This document shows, piece by piece, positions 41,517 to 50,969 of a DNA stretch of 64,000 bases. The notes beneath the pieces are model-generated. The model worked only from the letters and a program-made list of their open reading frames with translations. It did not search any database and was not told where the DNA came from. Within the stretch, counting starts at the first letter, position 1. Every line of letters begins with the position of its first letter. The stretch is from Henriciella algicola (GTDB lineage: Bacteria > Pseudomonadota > Alphaproteobacteria > Caulobacterales > Hyphomonadaceae), in the NCBI RefSeq assembly GCF_003576245.1, contig NZ_QWGA01000007.1, positions 560,241-624,240 on the forward strand. Reading direction: 5' to 3'. Both the position numbers and the translations under genes were made by a program.

Positions 41517-42602
41517 TCAGGACGCACTGAGCGTGCTGTCACCCTCAACGGCGGCGGGCACGATGCCTTCTTCGAGTAGTTCGTGCAGCTCATTGATATG
41601 CGTGCTGCCACGTTCTGTGTTGGCGTTTGAGGTCATCACGACGGTGAGCCCAAGATCCGGCAGGATGTAGATCATCTGGCCGCCATAGCCCCATGCGTAG
41701 CGCACGGGGTATCCGCCCGCTTCGCTGATGAACCAGCCATAGCCATATTGCTCGCCGCTCCATGGCGACACGGTACGCGGCGTCCAGCTTTGCTCGATCC
41801 AGTCTTCCGACAGCACACGCTGCCCGTCGACCATGCCGCCAAGACGGTAAAGCTCACCAAAGGCGGCCATGTCGCGCGGGCTCATCAGCATATTATTGCC
41901 GCCGAAATAGATGCCCTGCGGGTCGGTCTGCCAGCGCGGGATTGCAATGCCGAGAGGCTCGGCCAGCCAGTCTTGCGCCAGCTGATAGGTGTCGCGGCCC
42001 GACGCGCGGGTCAGCATTGCGGACAGAAGGTGCGTGTTGCCTGTCGAATAGAGCATCCGTCCGCCGGGCTCATCGACAAGGGGTCTCCCCAGCGCATCCC
42101 GGACCCAGTTCGGGCTAACCACCCATGAACCGTAATTGCTGCCAGATGTGCGCTCCAGACCGGACTGCATCGACAGCAGGTGTCCGACATTGATTTCGGT
42201 CAGAAGCGGATCAGGGTCTGCTGGCGCCTCGGCTTGTAGGACGGAGAGAACGCTTTGATCAGCGCCTTCGAGGACGCCTGTATCAATGGCGATCCCGACC
42301 ATGGCGGAGATCACGGACTTTGACGCCGACTTGATGTTCACGCCCTGGTCGAGCGATGGTCCGCCATTGAACCGTTCTTCCACCAGCGTCTCGCCGTCGC
42401 GCATGACGATGAGCGCGCGAAGCTGTGGCAGTCCCCTCGCCTCTTCAATCGCTGCCGCAATCAAGGTCTGGTCGAGACCTATCGTCTCCACGCTGGCCGT
42501 CTCGGGGCCGGACGGGGCCTGCTGGGCCGAAGACGCAGGCGGCTGGGACGGGGCACCGCAGCCAACGAAAGCGAGCGCGATCAGTGTCGGTAAAAGTCGC
42601 AT
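41517..42602 (-). CDS. Serine-beta-lactamase-fold hydrolase (lipoprotein)
   Basis: The 361-residue protein has a lipoprotein-type leader (LLPTLIALAFVGCG, cysteine 15). A penicillin-binding-protein-like domain follows, with the nucleophile motif SASK (serine 92, lysine 95) and the second motif YSTGN. It is probably an esterase or peptidase of the class C beta-lactamase-like family rather than a drug-resistance enzyme. It lies 49 bases downstream of the efflux outer-membrane gene on the same strand, so it may be transcribed with it. Confidence 0.85.
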   Translation of the reverse strand: MRLLPTLIALAFVGCGAPSQPPASSAQQAPSGPETASVETIGLDQTLIAAAIEEARGLPQLRALIVMRDGETLVEERFNGGPSLDQGVNIKSASKSVISAMVGIAIDTGVLEGADQSVLSVLQAEAPADPDPLLTEINVGHLLSMQSGLERTSGSNYGSWVVSPNWVRDALGRPLVDEPGGRMLYSTGNTHLLSAMLTRASGRDTYQLAQDWLAEPLGIAIPRWQTDPQGIYFGGNNMLMSPRDMAAFGELYRLGGMVDGQRVLSEDWIEQSWTPRTVSPWSGEQYGYGWFISEAGGYPVRYAWGYGGQMIYILPDLGLTVVMTSNANTERGSTHINELHELLEEGIVPAAVEGDSTLSAS

Positions 42603-42651
42603 TCTCAGTATTTAGACCGGCGCGTCGCGCCTCCAACAACGATTGTCACGC

Positions 42652-44004
42652 CTAGTATTGTCCCCCCAGCGCGACATAGACATCGATCGCTGAAGTCAGC
42701 CGATCGAGACGCACCTGAACCAGATTGGCCGACGCGTCGAAGTAGGTTTGCTGCGCATTGAGCAGGCTTGTCAGATCGTCGGACCCGGCACGGTAGCGAA
42801 GCTCGGCCGCTTCCAGTGCTTCTGCTGCTGCCTCCTCGGCGATCTGAAGCTGCGCCTCACGTGCCGCATTGGTTTCGGTGGCCTGAAGGCTGACATCCAC
42901 ATCTCGCAGCGCGCTGAGTATGGCCTGGCGATAGGCGGCAAGTTGTGCGTCCCGGCGCGCCTCGGCGGCGTCGAGTTGCCCATCAAGCCGCCCGCCGTCG
43001 AATATGGTCTGAGCCAACCCTGCCGAGAGTGAGCCTGTCAGGCTTGAGCCCCCAGTCAGAAGCGCACTGAGGCCCGCGCCAAGGTCGATGCTTGGAAAGA
43101 ACGCTGCGCGCGCCGCAGCGATATTCGCATTGGCGCCGCGAAGCGTGGCCTCTGACTGAAGAAGATCTGGCCGGCGCAGGAGAAGCTGTGATGGAAGGCC
43201 CGCATCGATTACAGGCAGGGACACGTCCAGAATATTGCCCCCCGAAACCGCAAAGCCCTGCGGCACCTGCCCCGTCAGAATGGCGAGCGCGGTTTCAAAG
43301 CCGGTAATCTGCGCTTCGATTTGCGGAATGCGTGCTCGCGCATTCGCAAGCTGTGCACGTTGAGCCGAAACATCAAAGCCGGAGATTGCCCCAGCTTCGT
43401 ACCGGACCTCGACGATGTCGAAAATGCGTTCAGATATTTCGAGGTTCTGCTGCGCCACTTGCAGTTGGTCACGCGCTGCCAAGAGCGAGAAATAATTACT
43501 CGCGACATCGGACTGTACGGTGAGCTCCAATGCGCGCTGATTGAAAATGACGGCTTCCAGGCTGGCCTCAGCGGCCTCACGGCTCGCCGCATTCGCACCA
43601 AAGAGATCGAGCTGGTAGGAGGCGGACAGGCGTCCGCTGGCATCGATATCATCAAGCCCGCCGCCTTCAGTGTTGCTTGACGCAGAGAGGCTGCCGCTTG
43701 CCTGAGGCAGGAAGGCGGCATTCGTGATCTGAAGCGCCGCGCGTGAAGCCCTGATATTCGCAAGCCCCTGCGCCAGCGTCTGGTTCGCCACCAGCGCTTC
43801 GTTAATTAACGCGTCGAGGGTCTCAGCCTCAAAGGCCTGCCACCAGACCTCATCTCGGGCAGAAATGGTCTCGACTTCGCCTGCATAGTCATAGGCCGCT
43901 GGAAGGTTCACGCCCGCCTCGCTGACCGGCGTGGCTGGCGCAAGGCTGGTCGTACAGGCGGTGAGGACGATGAGGCTGCCGGAGGCAAGGATTGATCGCA
44001 TCAT
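42652..44004 (-). CDS. Outer-membrane efflux factor (NodT family)
   Basis: The 450-residue TolC-like outer-membrane channel has a lipoprotein signal (LIVLTACTTS), typical of the NodT/OprM group. The two repeats of long periplasmic coiled-coil helices are visible as Ala/Gln/Glu-rich stretches, and the LPSQLLLRRPDLLQSEATL motif between them is characteristic. The ATG at 44004 overlies the end of macB with GGAGTAGT ahead, so translation is coupled. It completes a three-part pump with the next two upstream genes. Confidence 0.93.
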   Translation of the reverse strand: MMRSILASGSLIVLTACTTSLAPATPVSEAGVNLPAAYDYAGEVETISARDEVWWQAFEAETLDALINEALVANQTLAQGLANIRASRAALQITNAAFLPQASGSLSASSNTEGGGLDDIDASGRLSASYQLDLFGANAASREAAEASLEAVIFNQRALELTVQSDVASNYFSLLAARDQLQVAQQNLEISERIFDIVEVRYEAGAISGFDVSAQRAQLANARARIPQIEAQITGFETALAILTGQVPQGFAVSGGNILDVSLPVIDAGLPSQLLLRRPDLLQSEATLRGANANIAAARAAFFPSIDLGAGLSALLTGGSSLTGSLSAGLAQTIFDGGRLDGQLDAAEARRDAQLAAYRQAILSALRDVDVSLQATETNAAREAQLQIAEEAAAEALEAAELRYRAGSDDLTSLLNAQQTYFDASANLVQVRLDRLTSAIDVYVALGGQY

Positions 44005-44008
44005 GGGA

Positions 44009-45946
44009 CTACTCCGAAGCAAGCGCAGTGACAGGGTCGAGCCGCGCAGCCTTGCGCGCAGGCAACAGGCCGAAGATGAGGCCGGTCCCGAGCGCAGATG
44101 TGAAAGCCAGGACGGCAGGCATAGCGGTGACGGCGATGGTCATGCCGCTCTCAGCGAGGATGAAGCAGACGCCGAGACCGAACAGGACGCCAGCAATCCC
44201 GCCGAGACCGCCAACGACCAGCGCTTCGACGACAAACTGGGTCATGATGTCAGACCGTCTCGCCCCTGTGGCCATGCGAACGCCGATTTCGCGCGTGCGC
44301 TCAGACACGCTCACCAGCATGATGTTCATCACGCCGATACCGCCCACAAGCAGCGAAATGGATGCGACCGACCCGAGCAGGATGGAGAAAGAGCTCTGCG
44401 CTTCCTGCATCGACTTCAGGAAGGAGGCCGTATTGCGAAGCTGGAAGTCCTCAGTGCCATGCCTCGACATGAGAAGCGCATGCGCGGCCTCCTCTGTCTC
44501 GGTGATCCGATCGGTATCGTCGACGGCCAGAGTAATCGATGACAGATAGGCCTGGCCAAAGAGGCGCATCATGCCCGTCGTGATGGGAACCAGGGCGATA
44601 TCATCCTGATCCTGCCCCCAGCCTGTCGCGCCTTTCTCCTCGAGAATACCCGACACTTCAAAAGGGGCACCGCCAAGGAAGACGTATTCGCCGACAGCGC
44701 TCTGGGGATCGTTGAACAGGTTGCCCGCTGTTGTGGTGCCGAGAACGACGACGCCAACGCGGCGGTCCATATCGTCCTCGGTAAAGAAGGTGCCGTACTT
44801 CATTCCGCGGTTCTGGGCCGTCGGCCAGTCTTCCGACACGCCCTCCACCTGCGCACGCACATCGTTCGAGCCCACGCGCAGCGTCGCGCTGCTTGAGCGA
44901 GACGGTACAGCAGCAACAATATTATCGAGCTCCGCCAGCGCTTCGGTATCCTGCAGCGTCAGTGTCGCGATCGCATCGCCGCGCATTCGCTGCCCCGGCG
45001 CACCGGGCCGTGCAAAGAGGAGGTTTGGCCCCAGCGACTCAAACCGGGCCATGACATCCTGCTGACTACCCTGCCCGATGGCGAGCATGGCAACAACGGC
45101 TGACACACCGATCACGACCCCAAGAAGGGTCAGCGCTGTGCGAAACAGGTTCGCGCGAAGCGACCGGAATGCCATCTTCACCGCCTCAAACACCTGCGCA
45201 ACCGGCGACGGCCCCTTGCGTGAATAGCGATAGGATTCTCTCGCCTCATCATGGCCGCCCTGATCGCCAGTATCAGAGAGGATGCGGCCATCCTGAATGG
45301 TGATCACGCGTTTTGCGCGCGCAGCGACCTTCTCATCATGGGTGATGAGGATGATGGTCCGCCCGCTTTCATGCAGGTCTTCCAGAAGCGTCAGAAGCTC
45401 TGCACTCGAGCCAGAATCGAGCGCGCCCGTCGGCTCATCGGCGAGAATGATCTCAGCGTCATTGACCAATGCCCGCGCAACGGCGACCCGCTGCTGCTGA
45501 CCACCTGAAAGCTGGCCGGGTTTGTGGCCGGTACGTTCTCCAAGACCGAGGCGAGCGAGAAGCTCACGCGCCTTGCTGCGACGCTCTTCCTGTCCGAGCC
45601 CGGCATAGACGGCCGGGATCTCGACATTCTCCGAAGCGCTGACGCTGGCGAGCAGATTGTACCGCTGGAAAATGAAGCCGAAGGTCTCTCGGCGGAGAGA
45701 TGCAAGCTCGTCTGCGTCGAGCTTCGAAATGTCTTCTCCGCGCACCGTGTATGCACCGTCTGTTGGCCTGTCCAGACACCCAAGAATATTCATGAGCGTC
45801 GACTTTCCGGAGCCGGACTGGCCAATGATCGCGACGAATTCTCCCGGATTGATCCTCAGGGAAACGCCGTCCAGCGCGCGGACCTCTGTATCGCCCTCAC
45901 CGTAATAACGGCGGACATTTTCAAGCTTGATGAGCGGATGTGACAT
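44009..45946 (-). CDS. macB: MacB-type ABC transporter, ATPase plus permease
   Basis: The 645-residue MacB-family protein is a fusion. The N-terminal ATPase has its Walker A GQSGSGKS at residues 42-49, signature LSGGQQQRVA and Walker B IILADEPTG. Then comes a membrane helix near residue 280, a large periplasmic domain, and three C-terminal helices including the FtsX-like region. MacB pumps drive periplasmic substrates such as macrolides, peptides or siderophores outward through the adaptor and outer-membrane channel. It follows the adaptor gene after 15 bases and overlaps into the outer-membrane gene's leader. Confidence 0.94.
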   Translation of the reverse strand: MSHPLIKLENVRRYYGEGDTEVRALDGVSLRINPGEFVAIIGQSGSGKSTLMNILGCLDRPTDGAYTVRGEDISKLDADELASLRRETFGFIFQRYNLLASVSASENVEIPAVYAGLGQEERRSKARELLARLGLGERTGHKPGQLSGGQQQRVAVARALVNDAEIILADEPTGALDSGSSAELLTLLEDLHESGRTIILITHDEKVAARAKRVITIQDGRILSDTGDQGGHDEARESYRYSRKGPSPVAQVFEAVKMAFRSLRANLFRTALTLLGVVIGVSAVVAMLAIGQGSQQDVMARFESLGPNLLFARPGAPGQRMRGDAIATLTLQDTEALAELDNIVAAVPSRSSSATLRVGSNDVRAQVEGVSEDWPTAQNRGMKYGTFFTEDDMDRRVGVVVLGTTTAGNLFNDPQSAVGEYVFLGGAPFEVSGILEEKGATGWGQDQDDIALVPITTGMMRLFGQAYLSSITLAVDDTDRITETEEAAHALLMSRHGTEDFQLRNTASFLKSMQEAQSSFSILLGSVASISLLVGGIGVMNIMLVSVSERTREIGVRMATGARRSDIMTQFVVEALVVGGLGGIAGVLFGLGVCFILAESGMTIAVTAMPAVLAFTSALGTGLIFGLLPARKAARLDPVTALASE

Positions 45947-45961
45947 AGGGAAACTACTGGC

Positions 45962-47290
45962 CTAGCCGCGCATGAAGCGCGGTCCTCCGCCCCGGCGCCC
46001 ACCACTTTCCCCGCTCGGCCGCTCAAAGGCGACATTCCCAGTCACGACCTGTTCGCCAGGTTCGATCCCGTAGATAATTTCGGCCATGGTCCGCGTTTTG
46101 AGGCCAACAAGCACAGGGCGCGGCTGAGGCGTTCCATCATCGCCAAGCACCAGCACGATTGCACTTTCAGCCTCAGGATTGGCCGCCCGTGCTCGCGCCA
46201 TTTCCTCACGGCGCGCAGAATCGCGCCGGCCTTCCCCGCCAGGCGCCGCCTCAGCCTCCATGAAGCCGCGCCTGCGTTCGCCGTTCTCTGCGACAGGGCG
46301 TCCCTCGCTGCGCTGGCCTCTGGCCGGACGCGACTGAACTGCGGTGACGGGGACAAGCACCGCATTCTCCGCCTGCCCGGTCACGAAGAAGACCTGCGCC
46401 GTCATCTGCGGCTTCAGCCTGCCTTCCGGGTTCTCGACGTCCACCAGAGCCTTGTAGAGCACCACATCATTCAGCACTTCGGGTGTTGGAAGCACCTGGC
46501 GCACGCTGGTCTCCCACCGGCGGGTAGAGTCGCCAAGCGTGGTAAAATACGCATCCTGCCCACGGTCTATGCGCAGGACATCCGCTTCAGACACATCGGT
46601 CTCGACGGTCATCACTCCGAGGTCCGCAATGGTGAGAATGATCGGCGCGGTCTGGTTCGCGTTCAGAGTCTGGCCCTCGACAGCCGCCAGCGACACAACG
46701 GTGCCCGAGATTGGCGCGTAGATGCGCGTATATTCTAGATTGGCAAGTTCAGACTGGAGCGATGAGGACTGGCGCTGAATCTGTGCATTAATCGCCTCCA
46801 GCCGCCCCTGCGCGACCGTAAGTTCGGCCTGCGCGGTTTCAAACTCGGCGCGTGCGATCGCATCTGCCTCGTAAAGCATTTCAGCGCGCTCTGCTTCGGC
46901 GCGCGCAAGCTCCAGCGTTGCCTGCTGCTGCTTTCGGCTTGCCTGTAGCTCGGACAGCTGGGCCCGGTTCGCCTCGACGCTCGTCTGCGCAAGTGTTGGA
47001 TCGATCCGCGCGAGGAGATCGCCCTTCTCGACCTCGTCGCCGATCTCGACCAAGAGCTCCTGAAGCTGTCCCGACACCTGCGCACCGACATCAACTGACT
47101 CCTTCGGCATGATCTTGCCCGCCGCAGAGATGGTCACCTCAATGTCACCGCGGCTTGCTTGCGCGGTCTGGTACTCCGGCGCCTCAGGCCCCTTTAACAC
47201 GGTTGCCTTGAGCCCAAACCAGACTGCGAGACCAACAAGAAGCAGCCCGACCAGCAGTGCGAGGCGGGACCTGAAAAGGGAGGAAATCAT
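45962..47290 (-). CDS. macA: MacA-type periplasmic adaptor
   Basis: The 442-residue membrane-fusion protein has an N-terminal anchor (LALLVGLLLVGLAVWFG). The lipoyl domain is split by a long alpha-hairpin (about residues 75-190, rich in Gln/Glu/Ala), followed by beta-barrel and membrane-proximal domains. ATG 47290 is preferred over an earlier in-frame start. About residues 319-375 are an Arg/Glu/Gly-rich, probably disordered insert not usual for MacA, and the C-terminus ends in a glycine/arginine tail. It is first in the macA-macB-outer-membrane-factor operon. Confidence 0.9.
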   Translation of the reverse strand: MISSLFRSRLALLVGLLLVGLAVWFGLKATVLKGPEAPEYQTAQASRGDIEVTISAAGKIMPKESVDVGAQVSGQLQELLVEIGDEVEKGDLLARIDPTLAQTSVEANRAQLSELQASRKQQQATLELARAEAERAEMLYEADAIARAEFETAQAELTVAQGRLEAINAQIQRQSSSLQSELANLEYTRIYAPISGTVVSLAAVEGQTLNANQTAPIILTIADLGVMTVETDVSEADVLRIDRGQDAYFTTLGDSTRRWETSVRQVLPTPEVLNDVVLYKALVDVENPEGRLKPQMTAQVFFVTGQAENAVLVPVTAVQSRPARGQRSEGRPVAENGERRRGFMEAEAAPGGEGRRDSARREEMARARAANPEAESAIVLVLGDDGTPQPRPVLVGLKTRTMAEIIYGIEPGEQVVTGNVAFERPSGESGGRRGGGPRFMRG

Positions 47291-47399
47291 CAGCTTGCGG
47301 CTTTCTTTGACTCGTATCTGGAAGATGAGACGACCGGGCACGCCAAATCCGTCGCTGCCAGATGCAGAAACTCGAGATATTTTTTCGTGGAGGGAAAAG

Positions 47400-47475
<76 letters not shown>

Positions 47476-47494
47476 CTGCCACTTGGGAAAAAGC

Positions 47495-47522
47495 GATGTA
47501 ATGCGTCGGTTTGAGAAATCAA
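47495..47522 (-). promoter_or_regulatory. Probable promoter of tRNA-Lys
   Basis: On the minus strand TTGATT (47517-47522) and TACATC (47495-47500) are separated by 16 bases. This would place the transcript start about ten bases before the tRNA 5' end. Confidence 0.5.
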
Positions 47523-47668
47523 TCACTCAAAACTGTAGAGCGAAGCATAGTGGCGATGGCGTCCGCATCTTGCTCGCTGCGGAGCGTCGGCACTGCGGCG
47601 AGCAGAATGCGTCGCCAAATCCAGGTATAGACTAAGCGTGCCAGCGACCTCCGTCGCCCGCCTCTCAG

Positions 47669-48427
47669 TTATGCGGTCGTATTCTGCTCTGACTGAGCGC
47701 CTTCATGGACGGGTTCATAGCCCCAGGCGCTAGCAGCTTCTCCGGTTTCTTCCCAGATCCCAGCGGCTTCCTCATCGGTGATAACCGTCTTCCAGCCATC
47801 ATTGCCGAGACCGGGGTTTCGCTCAGGATTGAGAGCCTTGCTAGCCGCGATCGGAAGGTCTCTGACGACTTCAAGCTCCGGCAGCCCAAGCAGCTCCGCG
47901 CAGGGACGCACAACCACTTCTGGCTTCCCAACCACGTCTTCGTAGCGAACGCTGACCCGCGGCATTGGCGAGTCGTGCCAGAGCCGGTGGAAGTCACTCC
48001 AATGGCCGCCGATATAGTCGCCGCGAGCCGTCTTCATGACGTCCTTCGTTACAAGCAGCTTCCTGCGCGAAGCAACTGCCCGGACCGGATGGCGAACCAT
48101 GCAGACGAAAGCCTCGCCCTCGACAGGGTCTTCCGGCGGCATCTCGTGGGTCTTCACGAGGAAGGTTTCGCTCATGGCAGCGAGTTCGCGGCGCAAGTCC
48201 GGCTTCTCGTTCAAGAGATCGAGCGCGCCATGTTGAAGTGCGAGCCGCGGCGGCTGCCCGTCATCCTGATACTTTATGAAATTGGCGAAATATTCGGCAT
48301 TCAGCCGCTCTGGCCATGGCGCCTGGCTCGGATAGCCATCGGCGGTGATCACTCTGTAATTGAGATAGATCAGATTGCGGACGAAGGCGTTCCCGCAGCG
48401 TGGCCAAGTGGCGATATAGACGATCAT
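47669..48427 (-). CDS. Sulfotransferase-domain protein
   Basis: The 252-residue protein (ATG 48427) matches the PAPS-dependent sulfotransferase fold. The N-terminal phosphosulfate loop is IATWPRCGNAFVRNLI, and the second binding segment is CMVRHPVRAVASRR. The later RYEDVV is the usual strand before the C-terminal helix. The reaction would be transfer of sulfate to a sugar, lipid or protein. Lying beside galE and sugar genes, sulfation of a surface polysaccharide is a reasonable guess. A longer upstream in-frame start exists but lacks support. Confidence 0.75.
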   Translation of the reverse strand: MIVYIATWPRCGNAFVRNLIYLNYRVITADGYPSQAPWPERLNAEYFANFIKYQDDGQPPRLALQHGALDLLNEKPDLRRELAAMSETFLVKTHEMPPEDPVEGEAFVCMVRHPVRAVASRRKLLVTKDVMKTARGDYIGGHWSDFHRLWHDSPMPRVSVRYEDVVGKPEVVVRPCAELLGLPELEVVRDLPIAASKALNPERNPGLGNDGWKTVITDEEAAGIWEETGEAASAWGYEPVHEGAQSEQNTTA

Positions 48428-48568
48428 TCGAGCAGCCCCATCGGTTAGTATCAATTCGACCGAGGCTGGTAACCATGGCCGCATTCTAAGGTTGGTTTGT
48501 AAAGCTGATCGCTTGATACTCAAGTAGCGAATTTGAGCCTTTGGGGTCGCGCAGCGCCGATCATGCGT

Positions 48569-49564
48569 CTAGAGCGCCGCTTTGCGCCCGAGCTCTTTCA
48601 AGTGCCACTCATAAGCCGTGGCGATCACGTTATCGACGTCTGACTGGACCGGCTTCCAGCCCAGCACGCGCGCGGCCTTTTCGGCTGACGCGATAAGCGC
48701 AGGAGGGTCGCCGGGGCGCCGCGGGCCAATCTCTCTTGGCACAGGCTTTCCCGTAACCCGCTCAACCGCGTGAACGATCTCAAGCACGCTTGTGCCGGTC
48801 CCGGTTCCGAGATTGAAAACGTCGGACGCCCCGCCGCCGCCAAGATAATCCAGCGCCTTCAGATGCGCGTCAGCGAGATCCATCACATGGATGTAATCGC
48901 GAATGCACGTCCCGTCGCGCGTGTCAAAATCATCGCCAAAGATGGTCAGCTTGAATGTGTCGTTCAGTACGCCTTCGATACAGAGCGGGATGAGATGCGT
49001 CTCAGGGTCATGGCGTTCACCAATTTCGCCATCAGGCGAAGCGCCAGCGGCGTTGAAGTAGCGAAGCTTCACAGAACGGATGCCATGGGCAGTTTCGTAG
49101 TCATCCAGCACCTTTTCGACGAACAGCTTCGACATGCCGTACGGATTGATCGGGGCCTGCCTCATGCTCTCGGTGATCGGCATTTCCGTTGGCACGCCAT
49201 AGGTGGCGCACGTCGATGAGAAGATGATCTTGTCGGTTCCGGCCTTGGCCATCGCATCCAGTAGCCTGACCGTGCCGAGCGTGTTATTCTCGTAATAGAG
49301 ACCCGGCTGATCCACAGACTCGCCGACATACGCGAAGGCCGCAAAATGGACGACCGCCTCGGGTTTGAACTTTTGGAAGGCTTCATTTAGCCGGTCGGCG
49401 TCTAGTAGATCACCCTCGAACAGTTCGCCGAACTGGACGAAATCCCGCCAGCCGCGCGACAGGTTGTCATAGACCACGATGTTCCAGCCGGCCTCGGCGA
49501 ACGCCTTGCAGCTATGGCTGCCGACATAGCCAGCCCCGCCGGTCACGAGCACGGTTTTTGTCAT
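48569..49564 (-). CDS. galE: UDP-glucose 4-epimerase
   Basis: The 331-residue short-chain dehydrogenase-type epimerase interconverts UDP-glucose and UDP-galactose with bound NAD. The Rossmann motif VTGGAGYVGSH is near residue 7. The catalytic pair is in FSSTCATYG and INPYGMSKLFVE (serine/threonine and the YxxxK pair), and GTCIRDYIHVMDLADAH is typical of GalE. GGGGATC lies ahead of the ATG at 49564. It supplies galactose units for the polysaccharide genes around it. Confidence 0.95.
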   Translation of the reverse strand: MTKTVLVTGGAGYVGSHSCKAFAEAGWNIVVYDNLSRGWRDFVQFGELFEGDLLDADRLNEAFQKFKPEAVVHFAAFAYVGESVDQPGLYYENNTLGTVRLLDAMAKAGTDKIIFSSTCATYGVPTEMPITESMRQAPINPYGMSKLFVEKVLDDYETAHGIRSVKLRYFNAAGASPDGEIGERHDPETHLIPLCIEGVLNDTFKLTIFGDDFDTRDGTCIRDYIHVMDLADAHLKALDYLGGGGASDVFNLGTGTGTSVLEIVHAVERVTGKPVPREIGPRRPGDPPALIASAEKAARVLGWKPVQSDVDNVIATAYEWHLKELGRKAAL

Positions 49565-49929
49565 TTGTAGATCCCCGTCAGTTTTATCAAATTCATGCAA
49601 AACAAATGAAAATGACGCGCTTTCACTCGGTATCGGGTTTAGCTGAATTCTTCACCGAGGCCACAGCTACCTCTTGGCCCGGTATCGTGTCAAAAGTGCA
49701 GATACCCTCGCACTAATGCTCCAATGTGACAGGTGCCGAAAAAATAGCTCCCACAATGCTCACAACATGCGCAATTCAGCTAAGATTTCAGTTGAAATGG
49801 ACTTCCGGCTTAATCATTGCTGGGAATCCATGTTGCTTAAGGCAAACAGAAAACTTTTTTGAGAGCCACATATTCTTTGCACTCTGCAGCTAGTGTAGAT
49901 CGCGCGTTTCCCGAAGAGATTGATTTGCA
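49565..49929. other. Gene-free divergent region
   Basis: This 365-base gap lies between the divergent galE and epimerase genes. It is A+T-richer than the left part of the window. I see no RNA gene or repeat. A 62-codon frame at 49674-49862 has no start signal or family resemblance and is not called. Both promoters must lie here, but I cannot pick them with confidence. Confidence 0.4.
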
Positions 49930-50943
49930 ATGAGAATATTGATCACAGGTGCTGTCGGATTTTTAGGTATGCACACCGCAAGCCGACTTAATGCTGCAGG
50001 GCACGAATTGATCGGCATAGATAATTTCAACGATTATTACGACCCGCAGCTTAAACATGCACGCCACGCGAAGATTCGAAGTTTTTGCAAAGTGCACAAA
50101 GTTGATTTGGCTGAGCTAGATGCCGTCAAGGCAATCATAGCGGAATTCAAGCCAAACGTAATTGTGCATCTCGCCGCGCAAGCAGGGGTACGTTATTCGA
50201 TGCAAGATCCGATGGCATACGTCCAAGCCAATGTAGCGGGCCACACTTCGGTTCTAGAGGCATGCCGCATTCTTGGAGCGGATTTCTCTCACTTAGTCTA
50301 TGCGTCTTCAAGCTCAGTATACGGTGGTAATAGGAAAATACCGTTCTCAGAATCCGACGAAGTAAATGATCCGGTTTCGATATATGCCGCCACAAAACGC
50401 GCGGGTGAATTGCTAGCCAGCACCTACGCTCACCTATTCAGGGTGCAAGCGATCGGACTGCGCTTTTTCACAGTCTATGGGCCTTGGGGCAGGCCGGATA
50501 TGGCATATTGGTCGTTTACCCGCGACATTCTTGCCGGGACGCCGATCCGCATTTTCAATCATGGCAAAATGATGCGCGATTTTACTTACATCGATGACGT
50601 AGTAGATGGCATCCTTGCGATGGTAGAGAGATCACCGACTTTTGAAAACACTTCTCGACCACACCGTGTATATAATATTGGGAACAACAATCCCGAAAAG
50701 TTGATGGACGTCGTTGGGTTGCTCGAAACACTGCTTGGAAAACCCGCTGTGAAAGAGTTTGTAGAAATGCAATCCGGCGACGTGGTTCAGACTTACGCAG
50801 AAATCGAGGCTGCCGCGCGCGACTACGGGTTTTCACCTAGTACGTCTATTGAGCTAGGTTTGTCGCGCTTTGTTGCGTGGTACAAAGAATTTCATGGTTA
50901 CAGCGGGTTAGACAAAAGCCCCGATTTGACTGTCTACCGCTAA
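49930..50943 (+). CDS. UDP-glucuronate 4-epimerase-like sugar epimerase
   Basis: The 337-residue NAD-dependent sugar-nucleotide epimerase/dehydratase has the cofactor motif ILITGAVGFLGMHTA. The following IDNFNDYYDPQLKHAR is characteristic of UDP-glucuronate (CapI-type) 4-epimerases. The catalytic residues lie in YASSSSVYGG and SIYAATKRAGE. It probably makes UDP-galacturonate for a surface polymer. Codon use is visibly more A+T-rich than that of galE next door, suggesting a different origin. It is a single plus-strand gene, convergent with the Anbu operon. Confidence 0.87.
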   Translation: MRILITGAVGFLGMHTASRLNAAGHELIGIDNFNDYYDPQLKHARHAKIRSFCKVHKVDLAELDAVKAIIAEFKPNVIVHLAAQAGVRYSMQDPMAYVQANVAGHTSVLEACRILGADFSHLVYASSSSVYGGNRKIPFSESDEVNDPVSIYAATKRAGELLASTYAHLFRVQAIGLRFFTVYGPWGRPDMAYWSFTRDILAGTPIRIFNHGKMMRDFTYIDDVVDGILAMVERSPTFENTSRPHRVYNIGNNNPEKLMDVVGLLETLLGKPAVKEFVEMQSGDVVQTYAEIEAAARDYGFSPSTSIELGLSRFVAWYKEFHGYSGLDKSPDLTVYR

Positions 50944-50969
50944 ACAAAATTTAGCTTAGTCGCCATTTG

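Noticed and set aside
41517..42602. Serine hydrolase as an antibiotic-resistance beta-lactamase
   Set aside because: It has the SxxK and YST motifs of the wider esterase/peptidase family and a lipoprotein leader. Nothing points to resistance.
49674..49862. 62-codon frame between galE and the epimerase gene
   Set aside because: There is no ribosome-binding site, composition is random-looking, and it lies in a divergent promoter region.
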